Position numbers and translations under genes: made by a program. From Aspidiotus rigidus (taxonomy: Eukaryota; Arthropoda; Insecta; Hemiptera; Diaspididae): a DNA stretch of 64,000 nt. Positions 1-10,319 of the stretch are shown piece by piece (the stretch's first letter is position 1; each line of letters begins with the position of its first letter). A model generated the notes under the pieces. The model searched no databases and had not been told where the DNA came from. It saw nothing but the letters and a program-made list of their open reading frames with translations. The stretch is from positions 3,224,001-3,288,000 of the forward strand of contig JAVHKY010000052.1 of the NCBI GenBank assembly GCA_035079385.1. The letters are read 5' to 3'.

Positions 1-960
1 AGGAATCACAGATGAAGAGTTATCTACATACTTAGTCATAAATTTATTATTATCGCCAAAACCTACAGTTACCTATTTCTTCAAAAAGATCATCGAGTTT
101 GAATTCGGAAACTATAGAAGACGAATAAGGGCCGCCCATAGTTACTCCGTGTTGTTGAGAGTAAAATTTTCCTTGAAACTGTTAAAATAAACATTTTCTA
201 GGCAAAATACGTGAATGGACAGGGAAAGGTTTTAGTTGAGTGAGGTAATTACATTTCATTCCAGCGGCCTAATACTGAGGCTAAGACAGGATCGACTGGA
301 ACATCGGTGAACAAGGAAATGGCGTCAAAAGATACGAGGATGTCCGTGGAGTCCATGTGGATGGTCGATAACTTGGGTAGGAGGGACTTGGAAGAACGAA
401 TATTTATTTCATCATTTCGGATACAGTTTGAGCTAAAAACTGCGAAAGACTGTATGTAGGTGCCTTCACGAAAGAAACGGCCGGTCTTAGAGGAGATTTT
501 CCCTTATGGATTTTCCGTAAGCCGTATATTTTAGGTGATAGACCATCGTAGCAGGAAAGACAGCGCTTTAGATTGTCGTCGATAAGATTTCTTTCGAACA
601 TAGTTTTATTATTTTGATCTTGGATTTTAGCAGTGGGGTCTGATTCCAATACTTTGTAGGTGGTGGTATCTTGAAGTAAGGAGGAAATTTTTCCGAGATA
701 TTCTCCTTTCTTGATTAACACAGTCGCATTTCCCTTCTCAGCCTTCACTATGTACAAATCGATGTACTCCTTTAAGAAGCGTTTTGTGCATGCTATATCC
801 TTTTGAGAAGGTTTTTCGAGTGTGTCAGTTCTTGGAAAAATCTTGAGACCGACGAAGGTAATAATTTATCAGTTGTCTAATTTCTTCTTTTTTTGATTCC
901 AGGGTTCTAGTCTCTCGGATCACGTATTCGACGTCTGCTATTAATTTCTCAACTAGCACG
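1..960 (-). pseudogene. Penelope-like element reverse transcriptase, degraded fragment (PLE-1)
   Basis: Read on the minus strand, this stretch encodes pieces of a Penelope-like reverse transcriptase, which copies element RNA into chromosomal DNA. The best open part is 404-757 (117 codons), with the N-terminal block 'YIVKAEKGNATVLI' and the typical 'PKIYGLRKIHK...LRPAVSF'. Further along the minus strand, translation gives 'ILVSFDAISLFTDVP' (RT motif A), then in shifted frames 'HGVTMGG' (motif B) and 'KYVDNSSSV', where motif C reads YVDN instead of the catalytic YxDD. The pieces are in family order but separated by frameshifts and stops, and the element runs off the window start. It is a dead copy. 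The family call is firm; the exact 5' limit is not. Confidence 0.8.
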
Positions 961-1079
961 TGGGATGTTTATCTTCAGAGAGTAAATTTTGCCGAAATTT
1001 TGGGACAACACTCGAAGTTTTTTGGTCGTTGAGCCTTCTTTCAAAATTTCCTCTTTTCTTAACTTTCCATTCGATGTAC

Positions 1080-1990
1080 ATCATACAAACCTTGTCGAGA
1101 TTTGCGTCATTTACGTACACGTTGCGAAAAACCGTTGCCTAGTTTTTAGATTTTTTAATAATTTCCATAACCGTGTACAATTTACCTACGAAAAAAGTAA
1201 CACTATCAATTTCCTGGACATATCTATTTTACGTTCTAATCCTAATGAATAGTTTTAAATTTTGTCACTACAAAAAACCTACTTGGTCATATAATACGTT
1301 CACATCAACGTTTCCATTACAAATTTAATACAGCTTTAATCTAAAAGAAAAATGGTTGAAAGTTTCTGATCCTGAATTTCACGACCAACCTATCTCTGAT
1401 TTCTGTAACCTTTTGACCAATAATGGCTATCTTGTTAATCTTATAATGTTACAAGCCTAAAGATAATAAATACTATTGTATACTTGAAAAAGTTTTTCAA
1501 GTATACAATTCTACTTTATTAGTTGCTTTTACAAGAGTACTTCCCATTATCATTTATGTCGCAAACCAAAAATTTTTCTCTGTACCTCATGTAGGCCAGA
1601 GCAGCAGGTCCTAAAATTTGTATCGCTCTCGGTAACCAAAACACCATCCACGACCACAAAATTTTCTCTCGAACAAAAGATCCTACCCTCCCCCCTCAAA
1701 AAAAGAGCTGGTGTTGTTTATTCCACTCGCTGTTCCGATTGTCCCAAAGTTTATGTTGGAGAAACTACATAAGTTATTATTTTCCAGAGTCTCTCAGCAA
1801 AGCAGAATGATTACACTGCTCTTGCTGTTCCATCTGACCTTTAATTTTGAAGTCATAAAAATTTTGAACCAAAAGCGTAAATTAAGAGAAGTCGTCGAGA
1901 TAATAAAAAGCGCCAACATCGTGAACTACAACAGTGATACAGAAAATTTCGCCTCTTTATATACGCCAGTTATCAAAAATTCCAAATAAT
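1080..1990 (+). pseudogene. Penelope-like element 3' half with GIY-YIG endonuclease remnant (PLE-2)
   Basis: This is a second PLE fragment on the opposite strand to PLE-1. Around 1140-1300 the plus strand translates to 'FNNFHNRVQFTYEKS...INFLDISI' followed by 'KPTWSYNTF', matching the segment just after the RT palm in this family. After about 300 bp of unrelated sequence, 1690-1775 encodes 'RAGVVYSTRCSDCPKVYVGET', the start of the GIY-YIG nuclease that makes PLEs distinctive. A stop follows, and more than 60 open codons continue to 1989. At least one frameshift lies in the C-rich run near 1690. The fragment is non-functional. The 1490-1570 gap holds sequence related to the other PLE family's ribozyme region, so this copy was probably broken by insertion. 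Confidence 0.72.
1495..1562 (-). repeat. Degenerate hammerhead-type PLE terminal repeat
   Basis: The plus strand here (tactttattagttgctttt, then acaagagtac) is nearly identical to 55700-55732. There the same sequence is the 3' flank of a complete hammerhead fold. In this copy about 11 bases covering half of stem II and the GA of the GAAA box are missing, and the CUGAUGA box has become AUGAUAA, so it cannot fold into an active ribozyme. It marks the same PLE family as the solo copy at 55.7 kb. Confidence 0.6.
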
Positions 1991-2065
1991 TTCATGTTTT
2001 TCCCTTTTACTTTTTTTTTTTTTTGACTCATGGTTTACACTTGATGTATTCACATCAGTTTCGTT

Positions 2066-2115
2066 CTTTACTCGATAAAGACCACTAGTTTGGTCGAAAC
2101 GTTGTAATAATCAAA
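2066..2115 (+). other. Decayed hammerhead ribozyme motif in PLE-2 tail
   Basis: About 80 bp after the PLE-2 nuclease remnant, the sequence reads CGATAAA, then the hairpin GACCA-CTAGTT-TGGTC, then GAAAC and GTTGTA. PLEs are known to carry minimal hammerhead ribozymes in their terminal repeats, and stem II plus the GAAA box are clear here. The CUGAUGA box is degenerate and I cannot pair stem I, so it is probably inactive. It supports reading the upstream fragment as a PLE in plus orientation. Confidence 0.5.
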
Positions 2116-3622
2116 AACACTTTGTGCAGGAAAGGCCTTTAATTCTTTTCGTCCTTAATATAAATTCAAGAATGTGCAGTATAGACTTCCTATTGCGAGA
2201 ATATAACAACATAGTATCGGGCAGACCCTAAAAAAGAAATACTTTGGTTAGACCGAGTGAAGCTGGAAAAATACAAAGCATGTATTCATTGTCTACTGAC
2301 TCGCAAATGCATAGCAGCTTTTGGGATCGTATCCGATTAATTCACACGATATTTGAGCTCGTTTGAAGATACTTTCAAAATCGAATGTCTACTCTCAGAA
2401 AAATTGTGAGATTCACGTTGAAATCGCCCCAAACGATGTTAAAGTTTTCGACCGTTAAAGCCCTCGAAACTTTGAATATTTTAGTTGAAGTCATTCGTGT
2501 TTCACGACGTCCCGCCCAGGGGAAATATACATATTCGCTTTTTATTGAGTATTTCCGAAGATATTAGTCGCCTGCAAGTCGAAATAAGTGTGAGAAAATA
2601 TGATTGTTACCTTCAAGATGTCATTCTAAATTCTTCCTACGTTTTATGACGAATAGGATTCTCTTTCTTTATACACAGAAGTGAGAAAGAAGACCGAACA
2701 AAAACCTTATTCAATACGATTGTTGGAGAGTGAAAAAGATTTCTTAACCACGGTTAAATTTAATATCGATAATATCAAATTTCTAAGATTCGCGTTCTGA
2801 ATGACTGTCTTAAGTTATGTACACGTGCACAAAAGAAATTTACGAGGAAAGCGAAATGTTTCCGAAGAATGACAGAACGACGAACCAACGACAAAACAAA
2901 GGATAAAACGTTTTTAGCGATAGGAAAACAGAGAAAGAAAACAGTAAGAGAAAAAAGCGATGAGAAAGAAAATACGAAAGAAAGAACATTTTAGTATTCT
3001 TGTAAAAGATTTCAAGTTTAATGAAAGTCACTCCCATTGGCGCGGTGGTAAAAGGACTTTGTTGAGAGTTAACCTATCCACAATAATACGAGATTGTTCA
3101 CCATACGTTTGGAAGTAGTCTACTTTGTACTCTTAAGGCAAATACACGTCTAAAGTAACAGTCTTTCACAGTGAGTTTCGATACTCGAATGCATTGAATA
3201 TTTCTAAATACCCACTATGGTGCTGATTATTTCCTCCTGATTCCCTTCTTTTTTTTTTCTTTCTTTTATACTAGGGGCAACGCAACGAAGAGGAGAAGAA
3301 GGCAGATATGTATTAGGATAAGTAAATTGTCGGAAGAGTATCGAGTAATTGGCGAATTCGATCATTATTGAAACTAAGAACATATGAAAGTCATCAGTTG
3401 AAAAAGTCTCTGCCCCTTCCTTCACAATTGCACAGACTGAGCGACGGCCCTGCTTTGCAAACGTATATTTTGATTTCAGCTAATTTTCGAGTTTCGAGCA
3501 TTTTATTAAACTACGTCAGCGATTGTACATATGTATATATAGACGGTAATCTTCGATTACGTACCATAAATATTGAGGTACACTACTTTTTTCAATATTT
3601 TGGAAAGTCCCGCGATGTTCAC
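2116..3622. other. Non-coding, probable intron or downstream region of the Sidestep-like gene
   Basis: No coding exon or mobile element is recognisable. Simple A/T and AG-rich stretches (2860-2975, 3250-3300) account for the short open frames. Further immunoglobulin exons of the minus-strand gene should lie on this side, at or beyond the window edge, but I could not identify one here. Confidence 0.4.
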
Positions 3623-6600
3623 CTGACATTGTAAGAGTTTCGCGTTATAACTTCGCGGAATTGATTGTAAGTTCAAATGCGATGTAATTGTTGATTCTGT
3701 TAAGCTTGTGAAAGCGTTCAATTGCTCATCGTCGACCCACCATGAGATGAGAGGACTTGGAATACCTAACAACAAAAAATAATCAGTTACAAAAGAGCAC
3801 CATCATACGGATTCCATAAGTATAAAGTGCATTATTGCTGACCATTATTTACCGAACATTTCAGATTTACTGATTCGCCTTCGAAATAAGGACCAACAAC
3901 CTCACCAACATTGGAACCGTCCTGAAGTTCTATCACAGGTGGGGAAGGTATATCTGCAGAGTAAATATTAAAATTTAGTTTTATCTTCGATCATACACTC
4001 TCCGAGTTGAATTAAGCCAAGTTGGTCAGAGTCATATTCTGTATTTCATCGCCTGAAGGTGGCTTATGAGTAGAAATCGCGCGCACTTGTCATTAAGGGT
4101 GTGCTTTACTCGTACTTGTTCGGAAACTCCGAAACTGTGAACGATAGGTTGCATAAACATCTGCAAAGACCCTGCAAGGTTCGGTAAGCCAGCGGTCACT
4201 GCGTCACGCTTGTCGCCGTGCGTGGGTAGTCCTTGTAACAAATGATAAGGAGTGATTTTGCAAGGACACTTCTCAGGGCTCCATTTTCCGACGAATTTTT
4301 TCGATCTTTAAAAATGTTGTACAGAATGGCTCAATGGAAGGCGCTATCGGAATAGAATTCTGAATTTTAGTTCTAGAAGAATTTCACTCCCGTCAGGAAA
4401 TGGACGGATTTTTACCAATGTCGACGTTTAATTCAGAAGGGTTCTGGCAGAAAGGCGTCCGTCCCATAAGAAATACATTGTGCGGACGCCCTTTTGCCAA
4501 ATAGTCCTCAATTGCAAAAGTATAAGAAAAAATTATAAAATTCTGCCTCGACAGCACTTCTGGTTTGACCTTTCTGGAAAACATTACAATTATTCAGAAA
4601 AATCCATTAAAAATTCGAGTATTAAAATGTGATTTTCGGTTCCATGTTTTACGAACATATTTTCACAAGTAAAGCACACCCTTAATGTTCAATACATAGT
4701 TCAGTGTTTATACGGCTTACATAAAATGAAGTTTCATCTCTTATAAAAGTATGTTTCAATTTTTTTAGTCATCTTCTTAGAATAATTAAGCGAAACTGAG
4801 AACTATATTGATTCAGAATGATTCATTAATCAATTGTTGACTGTATGTGGACTCTTTTCTCTTGAAAAAATTCAAAGACGACAAAAAATACCATAAATTT
4901 GTGTGAATTTGGGCCTCTCGCCGCGAACGAGATGGTCATCAAATGAGACCAACTTCACTGGAATGAAATAGAAAGTGCGTTTTTCTTTTTTCCTTAATTA
5001 TGGTCACTGTGAAGGTCTGCACTCCTAATAGCATCAATTATGTAAAGGACGACTGATTATCTTCTCATCCCTCGAAAAAAACACAACTTTACTATATTAT
5101 AATACTCTTTTTGCACTAGTTTTGAGAGAAAATGTTAGAATGGAATACAATAGAAAATTGATTGTTTCCTGTATTGAAGGGGAGTGGTTATCAAATTTAT
5201 AATACGCCAGATCTACGAATGATTTTAATAAAAATAATCGTAATTCAAACTTACCAGCTACTTTGAGAATCATTCTATAATTTTGAGTGGGTGAGTTGAG
5301 AAGATCGACCCTACATTTGTAGAGACCGACGTCTTGACTCGTTACGTTGTAAATATTCATGCTACTGCGACCCTGTCCAATTGTGATGAATGTGCAACGT
5401 TTCTCTAGATCGCTCATCACCAAATGAATTCCGTTCCAAAAATCACTTTCTCTTGTATCGTAACTATTGAAGAAAAAATAGAATTAATATATCAAAAATA
5501 CAAAAGGAAATTATTAATTATCTCGATTAGATGGGCGATTTCTGATTCTATGTATTTTTATTCGATTAATTAGAAAAAAAAAAAAAATCATATACAGGCT
5601 ATATCCCAAACCAATACGTTGAAAGGTTCATTCGATGGGTTCTTTACACCCACCGAAGAAATCAACAAAAATTGTGAATTTCCTCAAGTCACTGCCACGT
5701 TTGATCCTTCCACTTTTTTTTTTCATGGAAATTATATTCAATTATGAATGAATTACAGTGAAGAAGTCTTTACACGTTTTTACCTTTTCCCTCTTTTTCT
5801 CTCTCTTTCCATCCTTCTCTTGTTGTCTACTTGAAATGTGGCAGACGCACTCGGAACAACTGAACGAAGAAAAAAATTAAATTATAAATCACATCTCCGC
5901 ATTTCAACACAAAGTTCGAGTAAAACGTTTAGGAATCACAATGTAAGGATTGAACGTCGAGCAAAGGAAAAAACTGTGTGAGATTATGTCGACAAAATAG
6001 TCGTAATGAAAATCAGTGGAGTGTGTCTGCAGATAAGAAGGACGCTGGTAATTATAGTGAAACAAGTAAGTGGCGCTAAATATAAACGCTTCATACACGA
6101 ATATAAAATATATTTGTATGTTCGAGTTCAACATTAACATTATCTATGCGTACAAGTGGTTGCTGGTAGCACGAGTAAAGAAAACTAAATTACGTGTAAA
6201 ATATGACTTTTCAGCGTTACATTCAACATAGAAATACTACTCGTACTTTAAATTTGTACGATAAGAAACGCCACAATTTGTGTCTGCGCGTTTACCCACA
6301 GTTTTCAATGCAAATACAAAAAAATTTGGTTTAATTCTTCACCGTACTCTTAATATAATCGAATTGGATCAAGAGCCACATTTGTAGATCCCAACATCCC
6401 ACTCGGAGGGCAATTTCCACCTCTCCCCCTGAAAAATACAATTTTTTCAAAATTTTGGGAAAAATAACACAGATATGATGAAAATACCTCAAAAAATAAT
6501 AAGAATTAAAACGTGCTTTTGTTGCCACAAAATATTTAATTGTTTGTCACGGAAAAAGACTTTCATTTACTGAAAATACCTCAGTTGAAAATTTTTCCGC

Positions 6601-9600
6601 ATGAAATTTTCTGTTAAACATAACACGTTTTTGATTTTGACAAATTAAAGGCCTCCACTCGGTGTTTTTCTTCTCAAAAAAAAAAAAACATAGAACAGAT
6701 TCCCTGTTAATATTAAAATTTCCAAAAGACCTCTTTTGTTCTAAGAATAGCTGGAGTACAATGATTAACCTCTGGATTTGGAGCAGTTATGAAGCAGAGG
6801 CCACAAATTTTGGAAATTAAGGGATGTAAAACGATGTTACAATATCTTATTTTTGAAGCATTCGAGAAAGATTTACATCGAAAAATTTATATAATGACGG
6901 GTAGGATTTTTTCGCACGAAATAAAAAGTCAGAAATAACGAAAAAAAAAAATACTTTAAGCGGTTAAGAATCATTTTACGAAAAAAAAAAAAAAAAAAAA
7001 ATGAACATAATAAATGGTACATGAACATAAAATAAGTGCATTGAACGAAAAAACAAAAAATCACGAATAATTTAAATGTTTTCCCGAAAAATTAAAACAT
7101 TTAAAAGAAACAATGAATAATTATTTTAAAAAAATGAATTTCATTATTATTACTATTATCATTATTACAAAAAATTAAAAAAAATAAAATTTTACTCCGC
7201 AACCATTGAGTTTCATATAGTATAAAATAAGTTGAAAAATAAAAATTCTGGGCCTACTGCGTGATGAGGGCTCTTTTCGCTTTACTAGGTCTGCCACGTT
7301 TTCTTTTCTGGCCGAGAGGTATCTGTTTGGCCTCAGGCGGCGCTGCGAGCAATTTCAATCGAATGCACTCCCCCACCGTATGCTTACACAGCAAACTTTT
7401 CAGGAAAGGGGGACATGTGCATGTCGATTTGTGCACATTTCCTGCATCAATAACGATGGTCCAGATAGCGAATTTTTGGGCTGTAAATTCGTCGAATGGC
7501 CGTCCCCTTTCAAAAACTTCTTTAAATCCTGTTCAGAAATGTGTTTCGTGGCACTTTCGTCAAGTCGAGGTCAATGATTTATTTCGTCAACACTCTCACA
7601 ATGTAAGCAAAGGAAATAGAATCATATTCGTACCAGTACAGAGTATCTGGACAAGAGTTAACGCGTACGTAATAAACAATAAGTTCACAGCAGCGTCGAC
7701 TACGCGTTAGGACTGCATCAAATAGATTCATTTTTTTTTTTTTTTTCGCGAGAACGTTGCAAAAATTTCGTGTATTTTCTTTCTTTTTTGGGGAAATGGT
7801 TGAAAATTTCGGGCACTGAACTTCTCGTTGACACCACTCCTTAATTCGTAGCTATTTTTCGTTCAAACGCCTTTCCTTTTCGTGCAGTTTAATATTCCCC
7901 TATAATGACAGTTCGCCTCAAGAGAAGCCTCTTCGCCAGACTGAATACCTACCTAAATTCTCCCTTGTACTTGAGTGCTATAAAGAATGCAACAGAATTG
8001 CACACCTCGGCCTTATCGGATACGACGATGAAAATAACCACCAATTTTGAACGACGAAATGTGATGCGCTCCGCGAAAAGGAACCACAAGTCGCTATGGT
8101 GAAAGGTTTCCATGTAAAACTGGCTCTCGTGTGAGGTTCATTTTACGCGAAGAAAGTTGTTCATAATGTTTGATTGAAGGATCATGGAAGTCAATGATGA
8201 CAGTCTCAAGCTTGTTCTATAATTTTCTGGTGTAAGACAGGCCTTGGCCAATTTTATACGGGGAGCTTTCACTACGGGGACTTGTGGTCCCTTTTCGCAG
8301 AGCACATATAGTAATTGAACATATTTTGGAAAAGGTTATCAAGATTTACAAAAGAACTCGAGTCGCTCGTATCTATCTCTTTTGAGAGTATCCTTTTCGT
8401 GTAGCTGCGAGCTGTTGATATTGATTCCTAGGTCGGTTGGACATTTTTCCTTTTCCAATCGCTTCTTCAAAGTACATACTCGATAACACCTTTATGATCT
8501 AATATCGTTATTTGTATTTTATTGCAATAAGCAACTCTCAAACATTCACTCCATTTTCAACAAGATACTCTATTGAAGCGATAAAACTATTCTTCGACGA
8601 TCTATAGAAGGCAGTGCTGCCATTGTTATCTCTCATATTCACGTCTGCATAATTTTCACCTACCAATTACTTGATTATATTCGGATAGTTCTCAGTGGCA
8701 GCGGAATTATTATGATCATCTCGCCCAATCTATTTTGTCAATTGACGTCGTCGTCAAAGTCTATCCTAGCTTCATCTAGTAAACATGGTGGTAAGTATGC
8801 TGACATCATCGCTCATAACACACATGTACAAAATATGGTTTTCTTGGATGTTGTCGCCGTCATACTCGCCTTCGTGTTCTCAACAAGATACTGAAGAATG
8901 GGTGCTTGTAGATGTCGGCATTCAGCGGCGATGAAAGCTGAGGGTGGTTGGTAATCGCATTTTTCAAATTTGAGTCTACAAATTTTCCTTCGATCAAGTA
9001 CTGAAACATGTTCAGTTTACCGGCATAGTCAGTGACATGAAGAGCTGAGCCTCCAATCCTTAAGATCTTCGCGTCGTATACTTCCGCATGGCATGCACTC
9101 GTCAACTAAATCTTTTGCCAGTTCAAGGGCCGAGCTTTTCGAGTATCCACGTGAAGTATTGTTTATTCTCAGTGTTATGTCTTTTAACGGTCAATAATGC
9201 TAGCAGGACTCGAAGAGGTACGTGTGTGCTCAAAGAACGTCGTTGATGTAAGTAGATGGTCCTACTTACGAGTTCAATTGTATGAGCTGAGTCAGCTTTC
9301 GGTCATCAATCCGCGATGGATACTGATCGCCTGACCATTGATTATCCGTAAGCCTACGATAGTATGTATAGAATTAACTGAACTACGCTAGTTTACCGGT
9401 TTTTTTATAGCCAGCCGCAACGGCAGCGCGCGCGAAACAACCCACTGCCGCGTTCGCTGACGGCACCGAGGTACGATCGCTTAACGATCACCTGGTAATT
9501 AGAGAAAGGATTATGATTAGGAGACAGGGAGCGATTGGGAGAATGGGATGTAACACTAGACAATAGCGATTTTTCTATATTCATCTGCGAGGCAAAAAAT

Positions 9601-10319
9601 GTTAATTATTTAAGATTATGGATAAATTGAAATCGTGTATATTGAAAAAGTCGGTGGTGCTTACGTATCTACGTGAGCTTTTTTATTCATGTAAACCGAA
9701 AAAAATTGTCGTTTAAATCCATTCAACTGTGATAGTAGTGGTGCGTGATTACGAAGCTTTGTAACTAACGCACTTACAACAAATTGCGCGGAAGACCTTG
9801 TCTCGTTTCGATAGTCTTTTTTTTTTTTTAATATACGTTAATTTAACTTTATAGGGCAGTTTTACTTTGACAGAATTGAGGCGCTGCATTTGCAACTCAT
9901 TGAATCATTCCAGGCTTCAAGCCGATCAAAAAAATGAAGTTCCGTCGCATCAAGCGATGTCTGGTCTTGATAAAAATTTTTCTAGTCCGACGACTACCAT
10001 CCAACCTTTGAGTTGAAATTTCCACAAGTTCCTTAATTCTCTATGGCATTCACAGAAAACTCTATCCTCTCTCTCTTATAGGAATCAAATGCTTGGAATT
10101 TCTTCAAGTTCATGCTAGGTTAAAGAGAAAACCTTTTTTGTCTTTCTAATGACATGTTTTCAAAAGGTGAAGAACCGAACAAAAATTACCTGTAAATTGG
10201 GATTTTGGTGGCATCCTTAAACCAAAGTATCATATTAACTTTATCTCCTTGTGGTACACTGAAATTGCATGGTAATGTCGCTTCTCCATTCACTTCTGTC
10301 CAAACAGTGATTGGTTGAA
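3623..10319 (-). CDS. Sidestep-family immunoglobulin cell-surface protein, partial (four exons)
   Basis: Four exons join in phase on the minus strand: 10190-10319, 5255-5463, 3843-3953 and 3623-3765. The first two build an Ig V-type domain: 'NGEATLPCNF' (first Cys), 'MILWFKDATKIPIYS' across the junction to 'YDTRESDFW', then 'NIYNVTSQDVGLYKCRVD' (second Cys) and 'SPTQNY'. The last two build a second Ig domain: 'PPVIELQDG', 'VVGPYFEGESVNLKC', 'NNGIPSPLISWWVDD', 'LQCQ'. The words 'LWFKD..IPIYS', 'YKCRVD..SPTQN', 'VGPY.EG' and 'P.P..SWW' are hallmarks of the Sidestep family, whose members are surface ligands for Beaten-path receptors in axon guidance and cell recognition. Acceptors are TTTCAG, CAATAG, CTGCAG and GTTAG; donors are GTAATT, GTAAGT, GTCAGC (weak) and GTGAAC. 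The signal-peptide exon (expected to leave one base before 10319) and the later Ig, FnIII and membrane parts were not found. The 4.7-kb and 1.3-kb introns hold an ankyrin remnant, a MULE fragment and a piggyBac-like element. Confidence 0.85.
4097..4681. mobile_element. piggyBac-like non-autonomous element (585 bp) with TTAA target sites
   Basis: The ends are perfect inverted repeats (GGGTGTGCTTTACT...AGTAAAGCACACCC) and both are flanked by TTAA (4093-4096 and 4682-4685), the target duplicated by piggyBac transposases. The 2 bp outside each TTAA also happen to be complementary. An internal hairpin near 4442-4500 pairs GGCGTCCG with CGGACGCC. There is no transposase, so it would need one supplied in trans. 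It lies in the intron between two Ig exons of the Sidestep-like gene. Confidence 0.7.
5464..7253. other. Intron sequence, no recognised gene
   Basis: This is the 5' part of the 4.7-kb intron of the Sidestep-like gene. It contains A-rich runs (6678-6690, 6941-6950, 6980-7000) and no exon, RNA gene or clear transposon end that I can support. Confidence 0.4.
7254..7580 (-). pseudogene. MULE-type transposase C-terminus with SWIM zinc finger and AT-hook
   Basis: An open frame on the minus strand reads 'FDEFTAQKFAIWTIVID', then 'CTCPPFLKSLLCKHTVGECI', then 'GQKRKRGRPSKAKRAL' and a stop. C-x-C...C-x-H is the SWIM zinc-binding signature that follows the catalytic domain in Mutator-like (MULE) transposases and their domesticated relatives. 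The GRP core with flanking Lys/Arg is an AT-hook, also usual at this C-terminus. Upstream (above about 7580) the frame breaks and I see no DDE core, so this is a 3' remnant inside an intron. A domesticated exon is possible but there is no splice or host context for it. Confidence 0.72.
7711..8539. other. Non-coding with a short imperfect inverted duplication
   Basis: Positions 8068-8130 (plus: gcgaaaaggaaccacaagtc, then a GTGAAAGGTTTCC-type continuation) resemble the reverse complement of 8235-8305 (gcgaaaagggaccacaagtc, then gtgaaagctcccc). The two copies translate to related peptides (EKEPQVAMVKG and EKGPQVPVVKA). They may be fragments of a gene next to the ankyrin remnant, but neither is open at length. 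Confidence 0.4.
8540..9110 (-). pseudogene. Ankyrin-repeat pseudogene fragment
   Basis: The minus strand carries ankyrin-like units in changing frames: 'GGSALHVTDYAGKLNMFQYLIEGK' style residues near 8990-9045 (longest open part 8860-9105), 'PSAFIAAECRHLQAPILQYLVE' type residues near 8870-8935, and 'ADVNMRDNNGSTAFYRSS' with 'YLVENGVNV' near 8545-8665. The pattern (hydrophobic LHV or AFIAA helix, then YLVE or YLIE) fits ankyrin units that normally bind proteins. Frame shifts between units, stops and the lack of splice signals mark it as decayed. It lies in the intron of the Sidestep-like gene and is unrelated to it. Confidence 0.6.
9111..10189. other. Intron sequence with a short GC-rich patch
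   Basis: Mostly AT-rich. A GC-rich, CpG-containing patch at 9410-9495 (cagccgcaacggcagcgcgc) stands out from its surroundings but has no gene or promoter signal I can defend. Confidence 0.3.

Noticed and set aside
7261..7710. 149-codon plus-strand frame
   Set aside because: It overlaps the SWIM/AT-hook frame on the minus strand, which has a recognisable zinc signature; the plus-strand translation has none.
9410..9495. GC-rich patch as a CpG-island promoter
   Set aside because: Too short, and not followed by any exon on either strand that I can identify.
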